From Zygnema cylindricum (lineage: Eukaryota > Streptophyta > Zygnematophyceae > Zygnematales > Zygnemataceae), in assembly GCA_037447655.1 (NCBI GenBank), contig JBBHKE010001215.1, forward strand, positions 33,821 to 97,820: a stretch of DNA of 64,000 nucleotides, read 5' to 3'. The notes beneath the pieces were generated by a model, which ran no database searches, had not been told where the DNA came from, and saw only the letters and a program-made list of their open reading frames with translations. The position numbers were made by a program, and so were the translations under genes. This document shows positions 31,465-42,425 of this stretch, in pieces (the stretch's first letter is position 1; each line of letters begins with the position of its first letter).

Positions 31465-33167
31465 CTAATCAATCTTTAATTTCAGACCACACTTCTCCCT
31501 GCAAAAAATTAGCTTAGGGGAAAGCACAGATTTGGTCATCATATCTGCTACCATCTCACTATCTTGTCGGTACTCTAAACTGATTTTTTTTTTCTTCTTT
31601 CTCTCTAACAAAGCTGAGTCTGATGTCCATGTGTTTGGCTTTAAAATGATGTTAAGGATTTGCAGAGATAGCGATTGCTGCCTGATTATCACAAAAAAAA
31701 ATTTGCACACCACTCTTAAGGTGACCAAGCTCACCAAGCAAAGACTTGACCCACATAAATTCTTTTATAGCAGAGCAAGAGGCCATATACTTAGCCTCCA
31801 TGGTGGACTGAGCAATAACTTTTTGCTGTTTGCTACTCCAACAGCAAGCCCCATCACCCACATATAATACATACCTAGAAGTGCATCTCCTCATCGGAGC
31901 ATCACCATAACTGGCATCACTCTAAGTAGTCATGTCAGTATTCTCCCAACCCAAATGCAACCATAGATCCCTAGTTCTTATCAAATATCTAAGGACTCTT
32001 TTAGCTGCCTCCCAATCCCTCTTAGTGGGAGCATTTAGACTTCTACTCAGCACTCCTACAGTTGCAGCTAAATCCGGCCGGGTATAATTCATAAAATAGA
32101 TTAGACTTCCCACTACTTGCGTGTAAGGAATAGTATGCATGAACTTCTGTTCTTCAAGAGATAATTCCTCGTTTAAGACTATGTCTCCTTCTTCCTCACT
32201 CCCCTCACTTCCCTTCTTCAACTCCATTGGAGTTGTACAACTTTTAGCTTTATCCATTTGAAATTTTTCAAGCATGTTCCTTATTGCTTCTTTTTGAGTC
32301 AATCTTATAATTTTTCATTTTCGGTCTCTCTCGACATGAATTCCCAAAATATATTTTGCTTTCCCCATATCCTTCATTTCAAATCTCCCATTAAGATCGG
32401 TTTTTTGTTTATTAATTTTTTCCATTGATTTACTTAGAACAAGCAAATCATCAACATAAATTGCAATAAATATAAAACCTTCATTAATCTTCGAAAACAT
32501 AGATTGAGTGATCTGAGCTGATCCGGATATATCCCACACCGGTAAGAAACTCATCAAGCTTCTTATTCCACTGTCGAGGCGCCTGTTTCAAACCATAAAG
32601 AGATTTAATCAGCCGGCATACCTTACTCTCCTCTCCTTCCTCCACAAACCCTTCGGGTTGTCGCATGAAGATCTCCTCTTCCAATTCTCCATACAAAAAG
32701 GCTGTCTTGATGTCCATCTGGTGCACTTCCATGTTTTTCGCTGCTGGCAGGCTGAGAAGTATACGGACGGAGGGAAATCTGACCATCGGGGCAAAGGTTT
32801 CCTGGTAGTCAATTCCCTCCTTTTGTGTAAATCCCTTTGCGACTAATCGGGCCTTGTAGCGCTCGATTGTGTTATCTGGGTTCAGTTTTAATTTGAAAAC
32901 CCGCTTACAACCGATTGCTTTTCGGTTAGGTGGACAATCTTGCAGCTCCCAAGTATTGGCTGCCATAATTGAGGCCATCTCCTCATTGATGGCTGTCTTC
33001 CACCGATTTCTTTCTGGACAAGTCATCACCTCTCCATAATATTGAGGTTCATCATGATGAGATAGTTTAGTTACCTTGTTATTAACATGTTTTTCTTGCA
33101 GTCTTTTGCTAGTTCTCCTTCCCCCCTCAAAATCTGAGGCCGAAATAGATGGTTCTCGTGGATTCTT
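31465..33167 (-). pseudogene. C10 reverse transcriptase and RNase H
   Basis: Minus-strand frames run 33029-32484 (RT with GCKRVFKLKLNPDN, MDIKTAFLYGELEEEIFMRQPEGF and LYGLKQAPRQWNKKLDEFL), 32557-32315 (IFIAIYVDDLLVLSK), 32302-31922 and 31894-31652 (RNase H with LYVGDGACCWSSKQQKV, MEAKYMASCSA and CDNQAAIAISANP). The last frame ends just before the polypurine tract. The catalytic YVDD is intact. Frameshifts near 32500 and 31900 and a stop near 32310 separate otherwise well-preserved domains. Confidence 0.94.
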
Positions 33168-34793
33168 TCAAACAAACTTGGCTTCTCCCCTATCCGTTGA
33201 TTCTGAATCAATTTCCACCACGTCTTCCGCTTCGGGTAGAGTTGTCACTGGAGTTTCCACAACCGAGTCCTTTTCGATCTGATTTGTAACTGCAAGAATG
33301 TCATCGTCTCTAAAACCTGGATAGTTAGGAAGCTCAAAGTCATCAGAATTTTCTGACTCAAATCTGATTTTTACTGACTTCGTATATTTGAAGGGATCCA
33401 CAGACTTTCCTTCATCCATAACTACTAGATGCTTTACAAAGATTATATCTTCCCTTTTTAGATCATAAACTCTATATCGTTTAACATCCTGATCATATCT
33501 TAATATGTATCCCGGTTTTCCTTTAGGATCTTGCTTCCAATCAGACTGATCTGTATCTAGACTGAATACTTGACTGCCAAAAACCTTTAAGTGAGATATG
33601 TCTGGTTTCCCGCCTGTCCATCTCTCATAAGGTGTTTGATCTTTTATAGCTAAAGTAAGAACTCTATTTTTGAGGTGATTATCACAGTTCATTGTTTCTA
33701 CCCAAAACCTTTTTCCTATTTTCTTATCTGATAACATACTTCTAGCACTATCACTTAGTGTTCTATTTAACCTTTCAGCTACCCCATTCTGTTCCGGATT
33801 TTCTGGAACAGTCTTTTGGTGTTGAACCCCATCTTCCCTCAGAAAATCCTCAAACTGGTTAGAAGTATACTCTCAACCATTGTCACTCCTTACTCTCTTG
33901 ATTGGAGTTTCATGGAGTTTTTCACTCCATGCTTTATATTGTCTAAACCAATTCTGAGCCTCTGACTTGTTTTTCAAAAAATACACCCGGGAATGCCGAG
34001 ACAAATCATCAGTGATAGTCATCATGAATCTCTTCCCCCCCGGTGAGGGCACTTTAGCCGGTCCCCAAATATCTGTGTGTACTAGATCTAGAATTTTTTC
34101 TCCCTTATAGGTGGCTGTTTTAGGAAAGGGTAATCTGTGTATTTTACCTTGAGCACATCCACTACAATCACTTATATTATTACTCTCACTGAACTTAATC
34201 CCTTCCACCACTCCCATCTTTTTCATCAATCTTAACTTGTCTAGATTCACATGCCTAAGCATCTTATGCCACATCATAATATCATGAACACTAACATAAT
34301 AAAGTTTCTTCGTTTTATTACTTAAGATCAGCATAAACATCCCATGGCTACCTTTCTCAGCAATGAAATAGACATCCTCCTCAAAACTAGCAGTAAAGAC
34401 TCCTTCTGTAGTGCAAATAAAAAAACCCTTATCATCTAATACAGATGTAGAGATGAGGTTTTTGTTCAGCTCCGGAATAAACAATACATGGTAGAATGTT
34501 ACTATGGATATCTTTCCTTCTACTAACACTTCAAATCTACCGATCCTAAAAAAGTAGTGGTGACTATCCTCCCATCCCCGTACTCTATCTCTACGGTGGG
34601 AATATTTCTTATCTTAGTGAACGGGTGCCTATCCTTACACATGTGCATCGAGGCACCTGAATCTACAATCTAACCTGCTTCACCTTTCAATCCACCGTAA
34701 GCACATTTCTGCCTTCGTGGAATTTCGACCTCGTTTTTCGCCTCCAACTCCTCATCTAAAAAGAGCTCATCGTCCTCGTCCTCGGATTCCGCA
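33168..34793 (-). pseudogene. C10 protease, integrase and linker
   Basis: On the minus strand the protease motif DSGASMHMC lies near 34670-34640, but a stop replaces Trp just before it. The frame 34529-33873 holds LSKN-like ELNKNLISTSVLDDKG, the zinc region WHKMLRHVNLDKL...CSGCAQGK (second His motif changed from LGH to LRH) and the first integrase Asp in LVHTDIWG, up to RVRSDNG. A stop follows at NG. The frame 33737-33168 gives the C-terminal integrase (MLSDKKIGKRFW) and an acidic linker. Confidence 0.92.
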
Positions 34794-35822
34794 TTATGTA
34801 CCTGTGTCAAAAGGGCTTTTTTCTTCCTTCTCGGGGTACCACCGGTCTGCCCCTCCTTTAACCCAAAGCTCGGCTAGCTTAGTGTACTCTGCCATATAGT
34901 GCCCAGGTTTCTTACAAAAATGACATAAACCTTTGGGAGCCCTTGGTCCGAACTCGTCGCACTGATTTTTCAGCTCCCTCCCCCCATAGTTTCCGACCGG
35001 TTTCCGGGAATCCTTGTTCCTCCAATTGGTCGCAGTTGCCAAGGCTTGGCCACTCTTTCCTCCGCTTCGGATCTCAATCGTATTCTCCCGAACGAGAATC
35101 ATCCCTACCACTGAGTTCCATATTCACCTTGATTCCGCCAAGTCTTGCACACGGTTGACTATGTTCTCGAACTCATCGAGTAATTTCATCAGTAAACAGT
35201 TAACCTTTTCTTTTTCACTAAAATCTTTTCCCGCACTCTTTAGCTCCATGAAGAGGCTAGCAAGCTCATTGCAAAAATCCAACATCTTCCCCCCTTTGTA
35301 TACATACTCCTTAACTTTCAGATCAACCAACTGTTGTTGCTGAATCGTACCACTTCGCTACATCTCTATGAGAGCCATCCAAAGATCGGATGCCCTTTCT
35401 ACCTGCAAATGAGGACATGCAAGTCCTTGAGTGAGATGGCGTAGGATGAAGTGCTTTGCCGCCATATTGTTGAAGTCCCAGGTTTCAGTATCATTCTCCT
35501 CGTTCCTCGGAATAGGTGACATGAATGCCGAACCAGTTGCTATTGGTGTGGTCGCCTCCTTCTCTTTTCCTTTGTCCACCACCTCTCTTTCCTTTGTTTC
35601 CTCCATTGAAGGTGGATCCTCTTTCCTGGTGAATCTGTTTCCTCCAAACCCTGGAGGAATTCCAAGACTTGATAGACGCCCCAACCGTCCACTCACTATC
35701 CCCCAAAACCCTTTTTCGCATAGAGCTCCTATCATCATACTTTCCCGGTATAAAAAGCCAGTTCCATTAAAGATTGGTACCCTAGAGGGTGGGCCTCTAA
35801 CTTGAAACTGTGAGACCTCCAT
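34794..35822 (-). pseudogene. C10 gag
   Basis: The minus-strand ATG at 35822 is inside the LTR (MEVSQF), and the primer site encodes QVRGPPSRVP. The frame continues through FNGTGFLYRESMMIGALCEK and FILRHLTQGLACPHLQ, then a stop near 35357. Frames 35330-35124 (YVYKGGKMLDFCNELASLF) and 35111-34794 complete the capsid and zinc knuckle. The knuckle reads CHFCKKPGHYMAEY, its last Cys changed to Tyr. Confidence 0.91.
35788..35802 (-). promoter_or_regulatory. Half-tRNA primer-binding site of C10
   Basis: The minus strand reads AGTTAGAGGCCCACC, 12 of 15 matches to the clade consensus, directly after the LTR end TTTCA. Confidence 0.8.
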
Positions 35823-36870
35823 AAGTCCTCAGAGTGGACACCTTCCAAGAAGCCTCTAGGATAACCCTGACCCCTTTGTGTTTCAGCAAAAACAATTGCC
35901 AACTTGGAAGACAATAACTCTGACCAACTTCACCCGTGTGAAGGCAAGACTCCCCTGAGTAGATAGCAAAAAGAATCTGTGAATTTGCTCCCCTGAGCAG
36001 TAAGTTATGGAGGGTCAAAGTTGACCTTTTGTACCGAAGCTCTCTAGGAGAGAGGGTCCTATCTAATTTTCTAATCTCCTAATTTTTCTAAGTCTTATCT
36101 CTCTCACAGACTCTATCTACTGATGTACGGAGCCAATCAGATTACAGTTCCGTACACAAAAGCACAGCTGCCATTGTACTTTATGTACGTACAATGTACG
36201 ACATGGCCTAAATGTCGACACATGGTATGTCCGAATTCGCTCCCTTAATCCTCGGAGATGCCGCGATCTAATGTCATTCTGCCACGTGTCATCCGATGTG
36301 GCGATGACCATAAGCCGCCGAAATCCTCTTCCGCGATCTCGGTCTTAATTCCGGCCGTCCGATTAAATTTACATTTAATCGTAGCCATTATAAATACATG
36401 CGCGTTATTTGTTTCATTAAAGAAATAAATGCGCGGTATTGGTTTGATATCTGTACCGTAATCCGTACTTTTACATTACTAGATCTATGTATCGCGTAAA
36501 CTGTTACAGTTAAATGAATTATCCTACTTGATAATGTTTAATTAAATATCAAACCATATAGTACGTAACACTAGTTTTAGACTTAATGGCTAAGGCTACC
36601 GGCTACCGGCTGTCTGCCGTCCGGTAGGTACCAAGATCAAATCCTGTGGCTAGCACTTACCTTTTAGTAAATAAACCCCTAACTAATATATATTTCTATT
36701 AAACCTCTGGATAGCCTAGGTAGCCATGGCTCTAGCTCCCTCTCCAATTTCTCAGTGATTGCGACAAGTTTGAGAGTTGGAGAGAGAAGTTAGAGGTAGA
36801 CTGCCTCGGCTTCTTTCTATATTTCTATTTAGACCTAGAAAATACTTTAAATGGACCATTTATTTCTACA
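35803..36870 (-). mobile_element. 5' LTR of C10
   Basis: 1,068 bp, TGTAGAAATAAATGG to GTTTCA on the minus strand. Stem-loops at plus 35928-35943 (CTTCACCCGTGTGAAG), 35948-35960 and 35986-35999. The first differs from the 3' LTR copy on both sides of the stem yet still pairs. The tRNA-like module lies at 36572-36653 and the early hairpin at about 36729-36790. Confidence 0.94.
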
Positions 36871-36875
36871 GGGAG

Positions 36876-37645
36876 CTAGGCTCTCGACTACAGTTTCACT
36901 TGTGGGGGTTATAGGTAAAACAAAAACTGAAGAAAATGACAGTAAAATTTGGGAGTATAAAAACACTTTACCAAAACATCTCATATTTAGAAACGTGTCA
37001 AAGTCTATAGCTATCACTCTTATAAACCTAACAAAGTCTTCACAAATCTGGGAAACACTGATTCAGATTTATAAGACTGAGACTATGTAGAGTTAGTACT
37101 TAGTAAAAGAGTAAATAGAGGCCTATGTTTATAAAGGCGGTAGCATGAAAGAGTTTTGCAATGATATTGTTGCATTATACGTTGAGCTTGCTAGTGTACG
37201 ATATGTAGAATCTGAGGAGATAAAGATTAACAGAATAATTTTGAAACTCCCTGATGAGTACGAAAATATCATTAACCGTATGCAGGAAAAGGATGGCTCA
37301 TCATGGACTTGGAGCATTACCATGGGGATGATTCTTGTGAGGGAAAGCACTTTAGAGCTTTGGAGGGGAAGTGACAAGGTGAATGCACTAACATCTGGTG
37401 GTGAATGGCAAAAGCATGATGAGAGAAATGGTGGTGACGGGCGAAAGCGTGAAGAGAGGAATGATGGTGACTCACGGAAATGTGATGAGAGGAAGAAAGA
37501 CAAAGATAAACCTTATCGAAAATTCAGTGGAAAGAGAGAGAGAGGAAAAGAGAGGGGAGATTTGAAAGATGGGGTTTGCTTTTTTTGTAAGGAACCAGGT
37601 CACTATATGGAGGAATGTCTTTGTTTGGAAGAAATTAGAAGTTGA
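36876..37645 (+). pseudogene. C9 gag, main part
   Basis: Continues C9 gag after C10. The first frame (to 37090) contains TEENDSKIWEYKNTLPKHLIF and TLIQIYKTETM. The frame 37145-37645 has MKEFCNDIVALYVELASV, KLPDEYENIINRMQ, a repetitive basic-acidic stretch with DERNGGDGRKREERN, and an intact CCHC knuckle CFFCKEPGHYMEEC near 37580-37620. A stop separates the two frames. The knuckle would bind element RNA. Confidence 0.85.
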
Positions 37646-38472
37646 AATGTGGATGAGGAAGAAGTGGGAGGAGAAACAGGATGAAGATATTTCGGAGCTT
37701 CTTCGCATCAGTAGTATGGGGAAGAGAGAAAAGCACACAGAAATTCCCTGAAAGCAACAGTGTGCTTTTTGAGGTATAAGGGATTAAAGAGAAAAGAGGT
37801 ACTTGAGGAAGTTAAGCATGATGAGGAGGTTAAGGAGTGTAGGGTTAATGACTTAGAAATGAGAAAGTCAGATCTAGAATTAAAATTGGAAAAAGGGAAA
37901 AATCAGAATATTAAGGACATTTTCAAAGGTATTTTGGAGATAGAAAACTGGTCGAAAGAGGAGACTTCAACGAATTCCGAGGAAAAGGGGATAATGATCC
38001 TAGATGGGGCTTTAAAGGATAGGGGAGAAAAATAAAGATTAATCAAAGGTTTAGGGGAAGAAAAATATTCCTTGAGAAACAAAATAAAAAGTGATGGTGA
38101 AAAAACTTATATGGATTTGAAAGGGGGAATTGGGAAAAATCAAAAACTGAGGTAATTATCACAGATAATCATATAAGTGGGGTAGATGTAGAACTTATGA
38201 GAACTTTAGTGGGGACTAGTGGTTTTTGGATAAAATTGGGGGAGGGTGGATTTGACATCAGTACTTAGTGTGATGTCACTTATGTGGATGTGTTTGTAAC
38301 AGGGTCAGTATTTGGGTATGCGTTGCAGGTTCGAGATAGGGCAGGCTGTTCGCACTACAAGGGGGAAATTGGTTCTTGCTTGGATGAAAAAGGGATGAGG
38401 TGGATAAAATCTTTGCTCATATTTATGAAAAGTGGCATGTAAAATAAAATGTGTGATCAACAAGATGCATTG
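37646..38472 (+). pseudogene. C9 post-gag region with RNase H-like remnant, part 1
   Basis: No protease, integrase or RT core is found after gag. Instead comes a Lys/Glu-rich frame (37760-38035: EVKHDEEVKE, EMRKSDLELKLEKGK). It is followed by decayed matches to the end of pol: LVGTSGFWIKLGEGGFD, SVFGYALQVRDRAGC, DEKGMRWIKSLL and CDQQDAL, equivalent to RNase H phrases LVGTRELWLHLGGEH, SGYVLYVGEGACC, MWVKSLL and CDNQAA. The same arrangement recurs in C16, which suggests an internally deleted, non-autonomous subfamily. Confidence 0.7.
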
Positions 38473-39682
38473 TGAAACTCTGAGACCTCCATTGGCCCTC
38501 AGAGTATGCAGATCCAAAAGAAGCTAATCTAGATAGTGCCGACTCCAAGTTAATATAAACCCAAATGACTGACCCCTTGACAGTCACAATCCCAATATAG
38601 ATTCACCCCTGTGAAATAACACTTTCTGTGTGGTCAGTTCCACCACAGAATGCAAAGTTAGAATATGAGATTTGGACACATTCACCCACTTTGACTTTCC
38701 CTTATAAATGCAGCCACCCTGGCAGACAAAAACTCTGACCGACTACACCCCTGTGTAGCCTGGACTCCCCTGAGTCCGCAGCAAAAAGAATCACTGAAAA
38801 TGGTCAAGTAAATTGATAGTTATGGCTGGCCAAAGTTTGCCATTTATACAGGGTGCTCTCTGGGAGAGGCAGCTGCCTACCCAAAATTTTCTAAGTCCTA
38901 TTCCCTCTCTAAAACTCTATCTACTGAAGTACGGCACCAATCAAATTACTGTGTCGTACAGAAAAGTACAGGTGCCGGTGTACTTTCTGTACGGCCATTG
39001 TACGACATGGCCAAAATGTCGACACGTGTCAAATCAGGATTAGTTCCTGTAATCTCCGGAATTCCCGTAATCCAATGTTATTACGCCACGTGTTATCTGA
39101 CGTGGCAAAGACCGTAAAACGCCAAAAGTACATTTCCGTGATCGCGGCGCCTATCGCGGCCGTCCGATCAAAACCGGCTATAATCCTAGCCGCTGAAATT
39201 CGTCGCGCGGTATTCGTTTCGCTATCGAAACAAATGCGCGGTATTTGTTTCGCTATCGAAACAAATGCGCGGTATCCGTTCTGTCCACATACCGTACTTC
39301 GTACTAAATCAAACTGTATCTATGTACAAAGTATCTATAAGTCGTTAAACGGATTTATCTACATATAAAGATTTATATATTTATCAAACCCTATATATCG
39401 TAATATCATTCCTAGACTTAACGGCTAGAGCTAACGGCTAATGCTGATTGACGGACGGCAGGTACCACGATCAATTCCTGCGTCCGGCAACTAACTTTTG
39501 GTAAGTCTACCTAATTCACCCCCTGTCTTCTGTAGAGAGCCTCGGCAGCCATGGCTCTAGCTCCCTATCCAGCCTTCAGTGACTACAACAAGTGTGGGGG
39601 CTTGGATAGGGGAGTTAGAGGCAGACCGCCTCAGCTCTTTTTCTATCCTAATATAGACCTAGAAAATACTCAAATATTAACA
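38473..39682 (-). mobile_element. Solo LTR S3 in C9
   Basis: The 1,210-bp minus-strand LTR (TGTTAATATTTGAG to GAGTTTCA) is flanked by identical CATTG duplications (38468-38472 and 39683-39687). It contains stem-loops at 38743-38758 (CTACACCCCTGTGTAG) and 38762-38777 (GGACTCCCCTGAGTCC), a GTAC palindrome (38955-38993), the tRNA-like module (39413-39490) and the early hairpin (39555-39571 pairing with 39603-39620). Confidence 0.95.
39555..39620 (-). promoter_or_regulatory. Long U3 hairpin with conserved loop (best copy, S3)
   Basis: CTCTAGCTCCCTATCCA pairs with TGGATAGGGGAGTTAGAG with one bulge and one G-U pair. The roughly 30-nt loop contains AGTGACTACAACAAGTGTG. Other LTRs keep this loop core while the stem bases differ in compensated fashion. 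Confidence 0.78.
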
Positions 39683-39687
39683 CATTG

Positions 39688-39832
39688 TTTATTTTTACTT
39701 ATCTAATACACCTCTTTAAATACGAGGGTAAACACTTAAACTTTTACTAGGAGAAAAGAAAGAAGAAAAAGAAAACAAGAAAAATGTTTTTGGTAGGAGT
39801 TGAAAGAAAATGAGACTTGAAAATAACGGAAG
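39688..39832 (+). pseudogene. C9 RNase H-like remnant part 2 and polypurine tract
   Basis: The frame resumes after S3 with FIFTYLIHLFKYEGKHLNFY and a Lys-rich tail, matching C16 (LVHLMHCCKYESIFLNF). A purine-rich end (GAAAATAACGGAAG, 39819-39832) serves as polypurine tract before the 3' LTR. Confidence 0.7.
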
Positions 39833-41005
39833 TGTTAAAGTTTATGTATTTTGTAGGTCTGTAATAGAAAAATAAAAGAATGTGTCTACAAATGCAGCCT
39901 ACTTCTCGCTCCACTCTCCAGTCCCCATACTTATTGCTCCACTCTCCAGTCCCCATACTTGTTGCACACACTGAAGAACGGAAAGAGAGCTAGAGCCATG
40001 GCTGCTTATGCTGTCCAAGGAGAAAAAGAATAGGCAAATACTAGTCTCTCTCAAAAAGTTAGCTGCCAGAACCAGGAATTGATCGTGGTACCTACTCTCC
40101 ATCACAAAGGTCGATATCAGTTAGCTTTATTCTATAGTCTACGACCAATGCTGAACTATATAAGGTACGATAGATAATTAAATGCGTAAATGCCAAAGAT
40201 TCCATTTAACTGCTAGAATAGAATCTTCATGCATAGAACCCACTTTACTTTATATTCTTACGAAATGAATGATACGGACATTTATTTCGACGGTCCGTAT
40301 TAAAGTCGATCTAATTAGACAGAGTGTTAATCCGCGACATTGCGGAAAGGACATTTTGGCGGTTTTAGGACGCCGCCACTCTAGATGACACGTGGCAACA
40401 TCGTACGGGTTTGCGGAATCTCCCGAGCGCAAGAGAACAAGTTTGGATGTGAGAAATGTCAACGCTATGGATATGCCGTGCAAATGCCGTAGAGAAAGTA
40501 CTCCAGCACGAGTACTTTCATGTTCGGTACAATCCTATGATTGGCTTCGTACTTCAGTAGAAAGGGTTTTAGAAGGGGGAATATGACTTAGCATTTTTTG
40601 GTAGTTGCCTCTCTTTGAGGGCACCCTTATATAAAAAGGCTAACTTTGAGCACCCATAACTAATGATTTAGTTGACTATTTTCACTGATTCTTTTTGTTG
40701 CCGACTCAAGGGAGTTTAGGCTACATAGGGGTGTAGTTGGTCAAAGTATATGTTTGCTATGATGGTTGTATTTCTAAGGGAAAGTCAAAGTGGGAAATGT
40801 TATCAAAAACTCATATTCCAACTTTGCATTCTGAGATGGAACTGAGCACACAGAAAATCTTATTTCATATGTGTGAAGCTGTATTTGGATTATGATTGTC
40901 ACGGTGATAGTCATTTGGGTTTGTATCAACTTGAAGTCGACAGTATCTAGATAAGCTTCTTTGGATTTTCAAATTTTGAGGGGGAATGGACCCCATAAAG
41001 TTTCA
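39833..41005 (+). mobile_element. 3' LTR of C9
   Basis: 1,173 bp, TGTTAAAGTTTATG to AAGTTTCA. It contains the antisense tRNA-like module (40065-40150), GTAC palindrome remnants near 40490-40530, TATA-like tatataaaa near 40630, and stem-loops at 40703-40716 and 40721-40736 (CTACATAGGGGTGTAG). No clear 5-bp match to the left flank of C9, in keeping with its 5' LTR being shared with C7. Confidence 0.88.
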
Positions 41006-41621
41006 CAGGCTGGTTGGTTGAATTTTTTTTGGACTTTTAGCATTATCGGTGGCTGAGGGCGGGACAAGGATTTTGTGGGAAAGGAGGTGAGTGTAAAAAG
41101 ATACCTTCACTAGGACAGTATCTAGCCGGCTCGGAAAAGACAAATTCTGTATGGCCGCGGATCCTTCTGAATATCATTGTGATCTCTCCAAGCTAAAGAA
41201 GTGACATGAACAACTTGAAGGCGACATTATCTAAGAGTTTATTTAGGCGCCCAAAGTTCTTTTATTATGGTTGTTGCGATGATTAAAGTTAAGCATCCCT
41301 TTGTGTTTGTATGGTTCGTGTCGAATTCCTCAGTTCTTGTGTGTTCCGCTATTGTACTTTTGCTTTTGTACATTTGTGACACGTGGAAGCCTTTAAACAT
41401 CAAACGGGGAGTATCCTTATATGACTTTTTGGCGCATGGGGATGATTTTATTAAAATATGCTCTTTAATTTGTTCACAAGGAAAACTCTATTTTGTTTTA
41501 TTTAGGGTACATCCCCATGTTTTTTAAGTATCTACTTTTCTCTATCTTTTTGCCCTAAAATTCGGGAGTTTTGACAAAAACTTCAACTGTACGAGAAAAT
41601 TATTTTTACCAAAGTAGAGTG
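41006..41621 (+). other. No gene recognised between C9 and the next LTR-like block
   Basis: An open frame 41267-41527 has no recognisable domain. A phrase near 41210-41245 (AACTTGAAGGCGACATTATCTA) resembles the last part of the C9-type LTR, so a worn LTR end may lie here. Confidence 0.4.
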
Positions 41622-42425
41622 TGTTGATTTTGGAAAGCTTTAAGTCTTAGTAAATTAGTGTGACGGCAGGAAGGTAGTAATTTGTAGCGTAAGTTTCACA
41701 GGGACATGCGTTATCATTTGAGTATAGTACAGGACAACGCAACTGCGATGCAGACGGAATAGCGCAGCTGCTATGCAGACACAATAGCGCAGCTGCGACG
41801 CAGACGGAACAGCGCAGCTGCGTTTATTTTGGATATTATCCGTAAAGACAACGAAGCTGCGGTTATCTTTGATATGATTCGTTACGCGACAACACAGCCG
41901 CGGGTGATATTAATGTGATTCGGTACAAAACAACGCAACTTGGATTGATATGAGTCTAGTTAACGGACGAGATTCATAAGAGTATCACAAGTGACTTAGC
42001 CGACAAGTATTTGTACAATCACTTAGTATAGATTTTGACTAATATTGGCTGTACAATGGCAGATTGGGTTGGCAGGATTAAGAACACGTAGATCTCTATA
42101 GGTGGGTTGTTTTTGGACATACCTCTCAGGTACAATTGTATCGGCGGTACAACACCGAGAGTGTAAGACTTACGACTTAGAGCATTTTATGTATCTAGAC
42201 TTCCAAGGAGTAAAACTCTAAACAATTTTTGGGAAAATTTTGAGTATTATATCTTGAGCATTGTTGCGTCAATTCTATTGAAACTTTGGGAGTTGTCAGT
42301 GTTTATGTTTCTCTATAATGTGATAGAGTTTTGTGAAGTTTTGATGCTTGTATAAGATTTGGTGAGCACTTGAAAACATCTATTTGGTAGGATTCTTGAT
42401 AGCTTTCTGAGAGTGTATCATATCA
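41622..42425 (+). mobile_element. LTR-like block C11, related to the C8 LTR
   Basis: Begins TGTTGATTTTGGAAAGC, resembling the C8/C17 LTR start. It contains the family-typical GATAATATGAAT-like and ACAACGCAACTTGGATTG phrases. No primer site follows, and the right end (about 42425) is uncertain. It is either a worn solo LTR or a distant family member. Confidence 0.6.
41735..41830. repeat. Tandem CGCAGCTGCG-containing units
   Basis: Three to four imperfect units of about 27-30 bp contain AGCGCAGCTGC and GCAGACGGAA. The palindrome GCAGCTGC is also repeated in the C8-family LTRs. Confidence 0.8.

Larger units (their letters stand above)
30397..36870 (-). mobile_element. C10, complete copia-type element in C9
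   Basis: The 6,474-bp minus-strand element has 5-bp duplications GGGAG at 30392-30396 and 36871-36875. C9 gag reads on across it. LTRs, primer site, gag, protease, integrase, RT, RNase H and polypurine tract are all identifiable. It keeps more open frame than the other full-length copies, but stops and frameshifts make it non-functional as read. Confidence 0.97.

Noticed and set aside
41267-41527. 86-residue open frame in the C9-C11 gap
   Set aside because: Hydrophobic but with no recognisable family, no flanking gene signals and biased to T-rich sequence.
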